The translations under genes were made by a program, and so were the position numbers. A stretch of DNA of 64,000 nucleotides from the NCBI RefSeq assembly GCF_016892625.1, contig NZ_JAFEMW010000001.1:806001-870000 (forward strand), written 5' to 3'. This document shows, piece after piece, positions 1-9,321 of this stretch. This DNA is from Brevibacterium sp. RIT 803 (GTDB lineage Bacteria > Actinomycetota > Actinomycetes > Actinomycetales > Brevibacteriaceae). The notes under the pieces are model-generated. The model had not been told where the DNA came from and did no database searches. It was given only the letters and a program-made list of their open reading frames with translations. Position 1 is the stretch's first letter; the number at the start of each line of letters is the position of its first letter.

Positions 1-10
1 GTTCGTACTC

Positions 11-30
11 GGTCCCACATATGTGGGACC
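11..30. repeat. 20-bp perfect palindrome
   Basis: GGTCCCACATATGTGGGACC is a perfect inverted repeat about 100 bp beyond the 3' end of lhgO. It could be an operator for a gene outside the window, or a hairpin without a T-run. Its role is unknown. Confidence 0.5.
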
Positions 31-126
31 TGTCCCCAGGCTTGCACCTCTCACGGATGCTTGTAAACAGCCTGCCCCGATGGAAAACAGAAGATCCAAA
101 GTGAGAATCCTGCGGTGTTCCCCTGC

Positions 127-1338
127 TCAGGTGAGGGCTGCGGTGTCGATGAGATGTTCGGCAATCGCCAGCGCCGAGGTGGCTCCCGGAGAGGGCGCAT
201 TCCTGACGAACATCGTGGCTCCCGCACGATCGATGACGAAGTCATCGACCAGGCTGCCGTCCCGGTTCATCGCCTGAGCGCGAATTCCCCTAGTGGCCCG
301 GTGGCCGTCGGCTCCGGAGAGGGCGGGGACGTAGCGGGCGGCCTCGGCGACGAACTTCTCGATCGAGAGGACGCCGCCGATCTCACGTGCGGCCGTTGCC
401 ATGTTGCCGGCGGCGAACTTCCAGAATCCCGGATCCGTTGCCACCGCCAGGGAGTCCGGGACGTTGAGGCCGAGACCCCTGTATCCCTCCCGGGAGAAGG
501 AGAGGAAGGCGTTGGGTCCGATCATCAGTCCGCCGTCGATGCGGCGGGTCACGTGGACGCCTAGAAACGGGTACTTCGGGTCTGGGACCGGGTAGATGAG
601 GCCGTTGACGACATCATTGAAGCGCGGCTCGAGGATGAAGTACTGACCGAAGAACGGCACGACGCTGGGGCTCTTGTCTTCGCCTGAGCGTGCTGCGAGT
701 CGGTCCGCCTGCAGGCCGGCGCAGGCGATGACCTGGTCATATTCCTGCGAGTCGATGCCCGAGTGGACCATCGCGGTGGTGCCGGCGCTCCCACTGCGCT
801 GCTCAATCCTCTTCACTTCCGTAGAGAAGCAAACCCGACCGCCGCTACGACGAAAATCGGCGACGAGTGCTTCCGTCAGCCCGCGATAGTCGATGATTCC
901 GGTATGCGGTGAGTGCAGTGCGGCCACGCCCTCAGCATTCGGCTCGACCTCGAGAAGTCCGTCGCGGTCCAGCAGTTCTACGTCAGGGACACCGTTGGCT
1001 CTGGCGCGAGCATGGATTCCGTTCAGCCGCTCGACTTCAACATCGTTCGTCGCGACGACGACCTTTCCGCACCCTTCGAATGCAACGTCGTGTCCGCGCG
1101 CGAAATCCAGCAGAAGCGAGACGCCTCGACGACAGAGCAGCGCCTTGAGACTTCCAGGCTCATAGTAGAGACCGGCATGGACGACGCCCGAATTGTGCCC
1201 CGTCTGATGCGCTGCGGGATGGTCTTCCTTTTCGTACAAGGTGACGTCTGCACCGTCGTGTTTCTGGACCAGACCGCGAGCCACAGCCGCGCCGATGATG
1301 CCAGCGCCGATCACAGCAAAACGCTTCTTCACGCCCAC
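127..1338 (-). CDS. lhgO: L-2-hydroxyglutarate oxidase (FAD-dependent)
   Basis: This 403-residue flavoprotein of the LhgO/L2HGDH family would oxidise L-2-hydroxyglutarate to 2-oxoglutarate and pass the electrons to the respiratory chain or to oxygen. The N-terminus carries the Rossmann FAD-binding motif GAGIIG (about residues 11-16), followed by the typical HNSGVVHAGLYYEPGS stretch near residues 48-63. A second conserved block near the C-terminus has the GIRAQ segment before a DDFVID stretch, and then the RNAPSPGATSALAIAEHL end that closes the FAD site. The length fits the family. The GTG start at 1338 lies seven bases after AGGGG. The gene reads away from the surface-protein genes and seems to be alone. 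D-amino-acid-oxidase relatives are less likely because of the conserved HNSGVVH block. Confidence 0.88.
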   Translation of the reverse strand: MGVKKRFAVIGAGIIGAAVARGLVQKHDGADVTLYEKEDHPAAHQTGHNSGVVHAGLYYEPGSLKALLCRRGVSLLLDFARGHDVAFEGCGKVVVATNDVEVERLNGIHARARANGVPDVELLDRDGLLEVEPNAEGVAALHSPHTGIIDYRGLTEALVADFRRSGGRVCFSTEVKRIEQRSGSAGTTAMVHSGIDSQEYDQVIACAGLQADRLAARSGEDKSPSVVPFFGQYFILEPRFNDVVNGLIYPVPDPKYPFLGVHVTRRIDGGLMIGPNAFLSFSREGYRGLGLNVPDSLAVATDPGFWKFAAGNMATAAREIGGVLSIEKFVAEAARYVPALSGADGHRATRGIRAQAMNRDGSLVDDFVIDRAGATMFVRNAPSPGATSALAIAEHLIDTAALT

Positions 1339-1799
1339 ACTTCAACCCCTTCGTCTGCTGCTTCGGTTGTGATGACCCTATTGCGGCACTGTGCACCGCG
1401 CAAACAGGCCACAGACAGACTTCTCCCAGCCCAGCAGCCGGGGTTCAGGTCTCGAAATGACCGCACTTTCTGCCGATGGTCGCGATACGGTCTCATATCC
1501 AACAAACTTGTCATGATTTAAATTACTAGCAAGTCACTTCAGTAGTTACCACAGAATGACAATGCAGCATGACCTTGCCGACTTCTCTCGAGCCACCTCT
1601 CGCGAGGAGGCGGCGTCCAGGCGGTATCAATCAAATACGCTATGACCTGGCAAGACGTTCATACGTCCTGACCAGAGCGCCAAGGCCACCTCCAGCAGAT
1701 GCACCAGAAACTACAGGACTGCAGAACCCTCTGAAGCTGAACTTCATTGGGAATTCACTAACTCAAGCGAGAACGCCCACTTAGGTTTATAACGAGATT
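1339..1799. other. Intergenic region between divergent genes
   Basis: No credible gene lies here. The 461 bp should hold the lhgO promoter (minus strand) and sequence upstream of the first surface-protein gene. The right half becomes AT-rich. I could not assign a convincing -35/-10 pair. Confidence 0.5.
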
Positions 1800-1838
1800 G
1801 TAACTTTGTTCGTGATTTCGTGATTACTTTTTGGTTAC
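1800..1838 (+). promoter_or_regulatory. Phased array of GTnAC-like boxes upstream of the first surface-protein gene
   Basis: GTAAC (1800-1804), GTGAT (1812-1816), ATTAC (1823-1827) and GTTAC (1834-1838) recur every 11-12 bp. ATTAC-N6-GTTAC matches the GTnAC-N6-GTnAC form recognised by actinobacterial OmpR-family regulators such as MtrA and GlnR. The array ends about 80 bp before the chosen start codon. A matching array precedes the second paralogue. Confidence 0.45.
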
Positions 1839-1920
1839 TACGTATTGTTGTGAGGGATCTGCCAGGAGACTGCCTGTTTCCGTCCAGCGGATGTTCAAGT
1901 TTCGAACGATGTGGAGAACC

Positions 1921-4827
1921 ATGAAGATGCTCCGAAACCGGCATACGACCGGTCGTAAAATTGCTGTCGGCGGCGTTGCCGCCGCCACAGCGCTAGGGCT
2001 CACCCTGCTGACAACGTCACCAGGTAACGCCGAAGAACAGAATCCTGCTGAAGATGCCGAGGCATTTGGTCAGCTGATCGACGCTGACCTGCTCAACGCA
2101 CAGGCAATCGAGGCTCTCTCTGCGTACAGCAGCTCACCTTCGAGCACTGACGCAGACAGCACCCCTCTGAACCTCGAAGTGCTGCAGACCCTGGGACTCG
2201 AACTTCCAGGTATCGGCATCCCTCTCATCAGCGAAGAAGGTGGAGACGGGCTCCTCGATCTCGGCAACGCCGGAGCACTCAACGCTTACGGTCATGCCCC
2301 GGCATACAACGAGGCCAAGGCCAGTGCCGGTGCCGTCGGTTCCGATGGTGCTCTCAACCTGGACGACATCAACAACGGAGACTTCGGCAACGCCAACGTC
2401 GATCTGACCTCGGTACTTGGCCAGCTCGGTCTGGACGGAATCACCGACCAGATCGTCGACGAACTCAGCCTTGAGCTCGGGGCCATCGCCTCGACAGCTG
2501 ACAACGACGGAACCACCGACACTTCCGAATATGTTGTCGCTGACGGCATTCTGACTGTCTCCAGCCCTGCAGTTGGAGACATTTCCGGCGCCCTTACTGA
2601 ACTCGTAGACGGAACCGGCGAAACTCTTCAAGATGTTATCGGCGACGAAGGTCTAGTCAATGCCCTGGCCGGAATCGGTGTCAATGTCAACGTGGGTCTC
2701 GCCGCTGTCAACATCGGCGGCGCGGACACGACCGTGTCCGTCGAGGTTCGCGATGCTCTCAACAGCGTCGTCGAGAACGTCATCAACGAAAAGCTCGAAG
2801 ACGAATCGGGCATCGTCTCGATCGACCTCGCCACAGGCGACATCAAGATCGACCTCGCCAAGGTCGTCAAAGGTGAAGAGGGAACGGACCTCAATGGTCT
2901 CGACCCGAATACACAGGTGCTGACCTCTGACACCATCTCAAAGATCACAACAGCGGTGGCTGACGCCCTCGGTACATTGACCGGCAAAGTCACGGAGACT
3001 CTGACCGACGCGCTCAACGATGTTCATTTGAAGATCGAGCTGCCAGCGAACATCTCCCTACTTGGCGGCAGCGCGGCTAGCGGCTCGGTGATTGTGGATG
3101 CCACTCTTGGTCAGCTGGCCGGGACAGATGACACCGACCCAGTTATCACGACAGAACTCGATCTGCTGGGGATTCCGGTCGGAACACTTCTCAATGCAAT
3201 TACCGACCCACTGATCACTGCTCTACTCGACATCACAGAACCCCTCATCGGCGGAATCCTCACGGCCACAGTCGAAGAGCTCTCCGCTGGCGTCACCGAT
3301 ATCGTCGATCCTCTGCTTGACACCCTCGACCCCGTCTTCGGAGCGCTCAACCAGGTTGTCGATCTGACGATCAACGAGCAGCCGACGCTGAAGGATCCTG
3401 CTCAGGAGAGCCAGGTCAAGGGCAACAACGGTCCCGGCTTCACTGTCAGCGCAGTGAGCCTTGAACTGCTCCCGGCTGCTGAAGCCATCGACATCAACCT
3501 TGCTTCTTCATCTGTCCGTGCGACTGATGAAGCACCAGAGGTCCCTGGCGACGAAGATGCGAACACGAACGCTGCAGCTTCGGCAGCAGCCTCGGCAGAC
3601 GCTGATGACGATTCCAACGCCTCGGCTGAGGTAGCAGCTCAGGCTGCTGCCCAGGCCGATGCAACCACCGACGAGACTGCAGCAGCCGATGCCAGCGCAG
3701 AAGCAGCAGCCGAGTCGGCAGCGACCGAAGACGCATCCTCGGAAACCACCGCAGATGCGACCACCGAGACAAACGCCTCGGCGACCGTAGCAGCAGAGGC
3801 AGCGTCGAACGCTGACAACACGGACGCAGCCAACGCAGACACAAATGCGGCGGCAGACGCTGACCCGGCAGCAGCCGCCAGCGTTGCTTCGAATGCGGAC
3901 TCGTCTTCGGAAGCGTCGGCTGCGGCCGCAGCCGACGCAGATGACTCGGCAGTGGCCGACGCCTCCAACGAATCGGACGTCAACGCCAATGCTTCGGCCT
4001 CGGCCGCAGCCTCGGCCGACGCTGACAACAACGACAATGCCATCGCAGAGGCAGCCGCACAGGCCGCCGCTACCGCAGACGCTGACACCACTGCTTCTGC
4101 AGCCGCGGATATCGACGCTTCGGCAGCAGCCGAATCCGCAGCGACTGAAGATTCCTCTTCGGAAGCCTCAGCAGACGCAACGTCTGATCCGAATGCTTCA
4201 GCACAGGCCGCAGCAACCGCGGCTGCTAATGCTGATGACTCAGAGACGGCAAACGCTGACACCACTGCAGCAGCCGACGCCGACCCTGCAGCTGCAGCCT
4301 CGGCGGCATCGAACGCCGACTCTTCGGCAGCGGCATCCGCAGAAGCAGCGTCAAGCGCTGACGCGGATGGTGCTGAAGCTGAAACCTCGGCCTCATCAGA
4401 CGCAGACCCAGAGGCATCTGCCTCAGCTGACGCTGATCCTGAAGGTGCAGAAACCGCTGCAGCAGACGGAGCCGAAGCAGAAGCTACAGCTTCCGCGGAC
4501 GCCGACGGTGCAGAAGCCAGCGCCTCGTCGGATGACGACGCGGATAAGGCATCTGCATCCGCTGATTCCGATCAGGCAGCCTCGGCTAGCGCCGGAGCAT
4601 CCTCGGATTCCGAGTCCTCGGCCAGCTCTTCGAGCCAGTCGAACGCTTCTGCTAGCTCAGCCGGTGCCAGCACCAACGCCTCAGGCAGCAGCGACGGCGG
4701 AGACCTGCCACGGACAGGCGCCGACGGCGTCCTGACCATGGCTGGCATCGCAGCCCTGCTGATTGCAGGCGGTGCAGCGGCGATCTACGGAACCCGCCGC
4801 TACCGCGCCTCGGCAGGTCAGCACTGA
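1921..4827 (+). CDS. LPxTG-anchored choice-of-anchor G family surface protein with Ala/Ser/Asp stalk (paralogue 1)
   Basis: This 968-residue secreted protein is probably covalently fixed to the wall by a sortase. The signal peptide covers about residues 1-40: basic RNRHTTGRK, hydrophobic core, then AEEQ after the predicted cleavage. A globular region of about 500 residues follows and aligns closely with the next gene (shared segments such as SLELLP, DLTINEQPT and INLASSSVRAT). Residues from about 540 to 925 are a low-complexity Ala/Ser/Asp/Glu stalk. The end is a sorting signal: LPRTG, a hydrophobic segment, then RRYRASAGQH. The ATG at 1921 was chosen because GTGGAG precedes it and it matches the start of the paralogue; an in-frame extension back to 1831 lacks a ribosome site. 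The family name is a bioinformatic label, so ligand and function are unknown; adhesion or a surface layer is a guess. Confidence 0.85.
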   Translation: MKMLRNRHTTGRKIAVGGVAAATALGLTLLTTSPGNAEEQNPAEDAEAFGQLIDADLLNAQAIEALSAYSSSPSSTDADSTPLNLEVLQTLGLELPGIGIPLISEEGGDGLLDLGNAGALNAYGHAPAYNEAKASAGAVGSDGALNLDDINNGDFGNANVDLTSVLGQLGLDGITDQIVDELSLELGAIASTADNDGTTDTSEYVVADGILTVSSPAVGDISGALTELVDGTGETLQDVIGDEGLVNALAGIGVNVNVGLAAVNIGGADTTVSVEVRDALNSVVENVINEKLEDESGIVSIDLATGDIKIDLAKVVKGEEGTDLNGLDPNTQVLTSDTISKITTAVADALGTLTGKVTETLTDALNDVHLKIELPANISLLGGSAASGSVIVDATLGQLAGTDDTDPVITTELDLLGIPVGTLLNAITDPLITALLDITEPLIGGILTATVEELSAGVTDIVDPLLDTLDPVFGALNQVVDLTINEQPTLKDPAQESQVKGNNGPGFTVSAVSLELLPAAEAIDINLASSSVRATDEAPEVPGDEDANTNAAASAAASADADDDSNASAEVAAQAAAQADATTDETAAADASAEAAAESAATEDASSETTADATTETNASATVAAEAASNADNTDAANADTNAAADADPAAAASVASNADSSSEASAAAAADADDSAVADASNESDVNANASASAAASADADNNDNAIAEAAAQAAATADADTTASAAADIDASAAAESAATEDSSSEASADATSDPNASAQAAATAAANADDSETANADTTAAADADPAAAASAASNADSSAAASAEAASSADADGAEAETSASSDADPEASASADADPEGAETAAADGAEAEATASADADGAEASASSDDDADKASASADSDQAASASAGASSDSESSASSSSQSNASASSAGASTNASGSSDGGDLPRTGADGVLTMAGIAALLIAGGAAAIYGTRRYRASAGQH

Positions 4828-4865
4828 TACACATAACACTCAGCCACTGAGCTGAGCGCCTAAGC

Positions 4866-4903
4866 GGCGGGGTCGGAGTGAAAGCTCCGGCCCCGTCGTT
4901 TTT
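4866..4903 (+). terminator. Rho-independent terminator of paralogue 1
   Basis: GGGGTCGGAG (4869-4878) pairs with CTCCGGCCCC (4885-4894) around a six-base loop and is followed by TTTTT at 4899-4903. The core is nearly identical to the terminator after the second paralogue. Confidence 0.85.
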
Positions 4904-5203
4904 GTGACCTGCAACATAAATAGTCGTTACTCATAAGTAATTACCGACACGCCGCTCATGACAATTTCGTCATATTACGCTCTGTGACTCGACCCACAGA
5001 AGTCGGACTTTAGTTCGACCAAAAGTATTGCCATTTCACACACTGAGACACAAGGGGCCCTGGCTGCGCGGGCGCGCCGAACGCGATCCCCGACATCTCA
5101 AGGAACCACCTCGGCTACACCAAAAAGTGTTCATCCGACACCTCTGAGCATCGTTCATTGATCATTCACTTGTACCCCACCCACCTGCGAGCACACAGGT
5201 CCC
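4904..5203. other. Intergenic region between the tandem surface-protein genes
   Basis: There is no gene in this stretch. A GTTAC-N6-GTAAT pair lies at 4926-4941 and a weaker ATTAC-N6-TGACT at 4974-4989. Both resemble the boxes of the downstream array and may be extra regulator sites. Confidence 0.4.
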
Positions 5204-5242
5204 GTTACAGTTCCGTTACTTTTCACATTACTTTCGCATTAT
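5204..5242 (+). promoter_or_regulatory. Phased array of GTnAC-like boxes upstream of the second surface-protein gene
   Basis: GTTAC (5204-5208) and GTTAC (5215-5219) are separated by exactly six bases and followed by ATTAC (5227-5231) and ATTAT (5238-5242), all about one helical turn apart. This is the best match in the window to a GTnAC-N6-GTnAC response-regulator site. It lies about 100 bp before the start codon. Confidence 0.5.
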
Positions 5243-5344
5243 TTGCCAATGACCTTGTAGGGTGAAATCCGTTCGGCCGAAAAGCACCATGTCCCTTGTA
5301 CGCAAACACCGTCGGTCGATCCTCACAAATGGAAGTGGAGAAGT

Positions 5345-7525
5345 ATGAAGAAGCTCCGTAACGGGCAGCCGCCCGTGCGAAAGATCGCCGTCGGTAGCGC
5401 AGCCGCAGTCACCGCCCTGGGGCTGACTGTCATGGTCACCTCACCCAGCGCTGCAGCCATCGAGCAGGACCCAAACGAAGACGCTGAGGCGCTCGGCCAG
5501 CTGGTCCAGTCGGATCTCCTCGACGATCAGCTCGTCGATGCTGCTGGTGCATACAGCAGCTTCCCCAGCAATCCTGAGGAAGCCAAGACCCCTCTCAATG
5601 CAGAAGCACTGAGCGCCATCGACCTGGATCTGGGTGACGGTATCTCACTGCCAGTCATCAGCCAGCCGGGCGGCGAAGGCCTCCTGAAGCTCGGCGAAGC
5701 CGGAGCGCTCAACTCCTACGGCTACGCTCCTTCGGCAGACAGCGCCAAGGCCAGTGCCGGTGCAGTCGGCAAGGATGGCGCCCTCAACGTGGACGACATC
5801 AACAACGGTGAGTACGGAAACGCTGAAGTCGACCTCACCCAGCTTCTGGGACAGGCCGGCATCGACGGAGTCACCGACAACATCGTCGACGAGCTCTCGC
5901 TCTCCCTCGGCGCGGTTGCTTCGACTGCAGAGGCAAACGGCTCCGAGGACCCCTCCTCTGAATACACCGTCGCCGACGGTGTCCTGACCCTCTCAAGCCC
6001 AGCAGTCGGCGGACTCTCCGACTCCCTCAACGAGGTTGTCGACGGAGCCGGCGGAACACTCGAAGACGCCATCGCCAAGGAAGGCCTCGCCGACAAACTG
6101 GGCAAGGCCGGCATCGACGTCAAGACAGGCCTTGCCGACGTCAGCCTCGGCGGCGAAGACACCACCGTCAACGTCGAAACCAAGGACGCACTCAACGGCG
6201 TCGTCGAAAACGTCGTCAACGAGAAGCTCCAGGACGAGGCGGGAATCGTCTCGATCGACCTCAAGAACGGCGACGTCAAGATTGACCTCGCCAAAGTGGT
6301 CAAGGGTGAAAACGGTGAGGACCTCAATGGCCTCGATCCCAACACGCAGGTGTTGACCTCCGAGACCATTGGTAAGATCACCGACGCAGTTGCTGATGCC
6401 CTGGGTGCACTCTCAGGCAAGTTCAACGACACCGTCAAGGACGCGCTCAACGATGTCCGCGTCGAGGTCTCCCTGCCGGCCAAGGCCACAGCGGTGGGTA
6501 TCCCCGCAGCTGATGGCAAGGTCGATATCGATGCGACCCTCGGACAGCTCGCCGGAACCGGCGAAGGCGACCCGAAGATCACAACAGACCTCAAGCTCGC
6601 CGGAATCGACATCGGCACACTGCTGAACTCGATCACCGGGCCGCTGCTTGAACAGCTCCTGGCTGTCACCGAACCGGTCATCGGCGGAGTCCTCGACTCC
6701 ACAGCCGACTCGGTCTCCGGCGGACTCACCGACATCGTCGATCCGATCCTCTCCGGTCTCGATCCCGTCTTCGAGGGCCTCAACCAGATCGTCGACCTGA
6801 CGATCAACGAGCAGCCCACGAAGCGTGACCCTGCCGAAGACAGCAACGTCAAGGGTGCTGACGAAGACGGCTTCACCGTCAACGCCGTCAGCCTCGAGCT
6901 GCTGCCAGGCGGCGTCCCCGCAGCGGGCGGCGCACAGGCCGCTCCTCAGGCAGCCGACGCACTTGCTGACATCAACCTGGCCTCGTCCTCGGTCCGTGCG
7001 ACCGCAGCCGACGAAGCACCAGGCGATGACGCAAACGCTGATGACACCGCTTCCGCTGATGCCGATGATTCGGCCTCCGCAGATGCAGACGACTCCGCAG
7101 CAGCAACAGCTGATGCAGACGATTCTGCAGCAGCAACCGCTGACGCAGACGACTCGGCTTCCGCTACCGCAGATGCTGATGACTCGGCAGCCGCCAACGA
7201 AGAGGCCAACACAACGGCTGACGCTGATGACTCGGCTGCTTCCGACGCTGACGTGAACGCATCGGCAAACGCGGACGACTCCGCAGCTGCTACCGATGAC
7301 GCCAACGCCTCCGCTGACAACAACGACGAGGCAAACGCCTCGGCGAACTCAGCTGATGACGCGAACGCCAGCGACGATGCCAACGCATCGGCTGCCGCTG
7401 ACGGTGGCGACCTGCCCCGCACCGGTGCCAACGGCACCTTGGCTCTGGGTGGGCTCGCTGCCCTCCTCGTCGCCGGCGGTGGAATCGCGATCTACCTGAC
7501 GCGCCGCCACCGTGCAGGCCTCTGA
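5345..7525 (+). CDS. LPxTG-anchored choice-of-anchor G family surface protein with ADADDSA repeats (paralogue 2)
   Basis: This 726-residue paralogue of the preceding gene has the same order of parts. A signal peptide covers about residues 1-38 (MKKLRNGQ, hydrophobic core, then AAAIEQD). A homologous globular region runs to about residue 545. A shorter stalk follows, made of tandem ADADDSA-type units (about 560-690). It ends in a sorting signal: LPRTG, a hydrophobic stretch and RRHRAGL. The start is supported by GTGGAG just upstream of ATG. The stalk is about 240 residues shorter than in paralogue 1, so the pair differs mainly in how far the head reaches from the wall. The stalk is strongly acidic, which could bind cations. 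No sortase gene is in the window. Confidence 0.85.
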   Translation: MKKLRNGQPPVRKIAVGSAAAVTALGLTVMVTSPSAAAIEQDPNEDAEALGQLVQSDLLDDQLVDAAGAYSSFPSNPEEAKTPLNAEALSAIDLDLGDGISLPVISQPGGEGLLKLGEAGALNSYGYAPSADSAKASAGAVGKDGALNVDDINNGEYGNAEVDLTQLLGQAGIDGVTDNIVDELSLSLGAVASTAEANGSEDPSSEYTVADGVLTLSSPAVGGLSDSLNEVVDGAGGTLEDAIAKEGLADKLGKAGIDVKTGLADVSLGGEDTTVNVETKDALNGVVENVVNEKLQDEAGIVSIDLKNGDVKIDLAKVVKGENGEDLNGLDPNTQVLTSETIGKITDAVADALGALSGKFNDTVKDALNDVRVEVSLPAKATAVGIPAADGKVDIDATLGQLAGTGEGDPKITTDLKLAGIDIGTLLNSITGPLLEQLLAVTEPVIGGVLDSTADSVSGGLTDIVDPILSGLDPVFEGLNQIVDLTINEQPTKRDPAEDSNVKGADEDGFTVNAVSLELLPGGVPAAGGAQAAPQAADALADINLASSSVRATAADEAPGDDANADDTASADADDSASADADDSAAATADADDSAAATADADDSASATADADDSAAANEEANTTADADDSAASDADVNASANADDSAAATDDANASADNNDEANASANSADDANASDDANASAAADGGDLPRTGANGTLALGGLAALLVAGGGIAIYLTRRHRAGL

Positions 7526-7563
7526 GACTGAGTCTCATGGCCGTGTGAACGGTTGATACCACG

Positions 7564-7606
7564 CGAAAGGCGGGGTCGGAGTGAAAACTCCGGCCCCGCC
7601 TTTCGT
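7564..7606. terminator. Bidirectional terminator between paralogue 2 and dgt
   Basis: This perfect 18-bp inverted repeat (7564-7581 with 7588-7605, six-base loop) contains AAAGG and CCTTT in its arms. T-rich flanks result on both strands, as expected for a terminator shared by convergent genes. Its GC core matches the terminator at 4866-4903. Confidence 0.85.
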
Positions 7607-7658
7607 CTGCCTGAAATCGTTCGTCAGACTGAAAGCGTCAGCACCACGAACGCACGTG

Positions 7659-9191
7659 CTAGAGTCCGCGTCCGGCCTCCCACGGCTCTTCCGAGGAACC
7701 GGTGATCAAAGCGTTGACGGACATGGCCTGCGCATCGGTGAATGAGGCGATGTAGTCCACGACCGCTCTGGCCCTCCCCAACCTGACGATGGCGCTGGCG
7801 CCTTCCTCGCCGAGGCTGGACGGATCCCTGTCATAGAGATCCTGGTATTCCTGTGTGGCCGCCTCAACCGAATCGAGGAGGCGCCGAGGAATCGTGGTCG
7901 CCTCGTCGGGATCGCGTAGCCATTCGTGGAAACCCTCCACCAGGGAGGCGATGATCCGGGTCTGCCCTCGCTGATACACCGCAAGATCTGAACGTTCGAG
8001 TACGAACCTCGAGTGGACGAACTTCAGCACCACCACGTCATGCCAGGCGGTGTCGGACAGACGCACATGCCCGCTGCGGACATGTGGCCGCGCATCGACG
8101 ACGATGGAGGCCTTGAGCCGATCGATCCACCGCCTGGTGAACGCGGTGACAGCCCGGTCGGCCTCCAGTCCTCCGTCATAGGGCACGGCCAGCAGACCCT
8201 CGACAAGATCCCGGTTGACCCGCTGCACCGACTGGCGGAACGCATCCTCATCGGCGATCCACGGGTCCTTCTCCTGAATGTGGCGCCACATCGACTCGAG
8301 CGCATGGCCGGGCCTGCGACGATCCAACTCCGTGTCATGCAGCTGCGCCAGCTCACGGCAGTCGCTGAGCCACCGGCCCAGCTCGGCAGAGACGCTGGTG
8401 TACTGCAGGATGTTCGACCGGTAGAAATCGTCGAGGTCATGCACCGCATAGGCGATGTCATCGGCGACATCCATCACCGCACACTCCAGCGTCTGCTGGT
8501 ACCGGCCCATCCGCGGGAACACCGACAGTGCATCGTGCATCTCGGCCGTCTCGGTCGCGTAGGCAGAGAACTTCATCGCCCCCTGCGACACCTCATCACC
8601 GACTCCCCTGGGCATCTCGGCCGAGCTCAGTCGCTGATGCTGCGTCCAATCGCTGCGCGCCCACGGGTACTTCAGCACTGCGGCCTTGACCGCCCGAGTG
8701 AGGTTGAGCCCACGCGCCGTGGCATCACAGCTGTCAAGAGCTGTGAGAATGCGGAAGGTCTGCGCATTGCCTTCGAAGCCGTCAGGCAGGCGCAGCACCG
8801 ATCGTGAGACACGGTCAAGCTCCTTCTCGCCGAGGTGGCCGAACGGAGGGTGCCCCATATCGTGGGCTGCGGCGGCAGCCTGAACCACCACCGGATCGCA
8901 CCCGCCGAGTTCAGCGAGCAATGATCGGGTGCGCTCATCGGAGTTGTTCAAGGTAATGGCGATCGACCGGGCCACGGCAGAGACCTTGAGCGAATGCGTC
9001 AGCCTGTTGTGAATGACTGTGCCAGAACCGGCCTGCGGGATCACCTGGGTCACGGCGGCCAGACGTGAGAAGAAGGGGGAGAATCGGATCCGTTCGATAT
9101 CGACACGGAACTCGTCCTCGCCAGGTTGGCCCGCCTCGGCGACGTCACGCTCGCGTCCACCGTCTTTGTGAAGTTTCAGTCTCTCCGTCAT
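7659..9191 (-). CDS. dgt: Deoxyguanosinetriphosphate triphosphohydrolase (dGTPase), HD superfamily
   Basis: This 510-residue protein would hydrolyse dGTP to deoxyguanosine and tripolyphosphate, keeping dNTP pools in balance. Its HD-domain metal ligands are visible: the His of RLTHSLKVSAVAR (about residue 66), the HD of AAHDMGHPPFGHLGE (about 113-122), and the later Asp of DVADDIAYAVHDLDD. The GTVIHNRLTHS and GHPPFGH signatures are typical of Dgt rather than of other HD hydrolases. Actinobacterial Dgt proteins are usually about 420 residues, so this is at the long end. It is convergent with the surface-protein gene. A membrane-protein gene lies 130 bp upstream on the same strand. Confidence 0.9.
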   Translation of the reverse strand: MTERLKLHKDGGRERDVAEAGQPGEDEFRVDIERIRFSPFFSRLAAVTQVIPQAGSGTVIHNRLTHSLKVSAVARSIAITLNNSDERTRSLLAELGGCDPVVVQAAAAAHDMGHPPFGHLGEKELDRVSRSVLRLPDGFEGNAQTFRILTALDSCDATARGLNLTRAVKAAVLKYPWARSDWTQHQRLSSAEMPRGVGDEVSQGAMKFSAYATETAEMHDALSVFPRMGRYQQTLECAVMDVADDIAYAVHDLDDFYRSNILQYTSVSAELGRWLSDCRELAQLHDTELDRRRPGHALESMWRHIQEKDPWIADEDAFRQSVQRVNRDLVEGLLAVPYDGGLEADRAVTAFTRRWIDRLKASIVVDARPHVRSGHVRLSDTAWHDVVVLKFVHSRFVLERSDLAVYQRGQTRIIASLVEGFHEWLRDPDEATTIPRRLLDSVEAATQEYQDLYDRDPSSLGEEGASAIVRLGRARAVVDYIASFTDAQAMSVNALITGSSEEPWEAGRGL

Positions 9192-9321
9192 GATGACCCC
9201 AGCCTACAGAATCGCTGACCCGACGTTCCGTGCCCTTCCGCTTCTCGTCTTCCTCCCCCTCGGCCTCATCGTCATGATCCACAGGATCTGATGGAGCGGC
9301 CTGTATTCGGCCCAGCCGCTC

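Noticed and set aside
3639..4265. 208-codon Ala/Ser-rich open frame on the minus strand inside the first surface-protein gene
   Set aside because: It is the reverse of the biased GCN-rich stalk coding sequence. It has no ribosome site and no composition of its own.
7030..7400. Repeated units in the surface-protein stalk resembling a repeat array
   Set aside because: The units are in-frame ADADDSA protein repeats without conserved DNA repeats or spacers, so it is not CRISPR.
6946..7437. Long minus-strand frame inside the second surface-protein stalk
   Set aside because: Same cause: codon bias of the repeat region keeps the opposite frame open.
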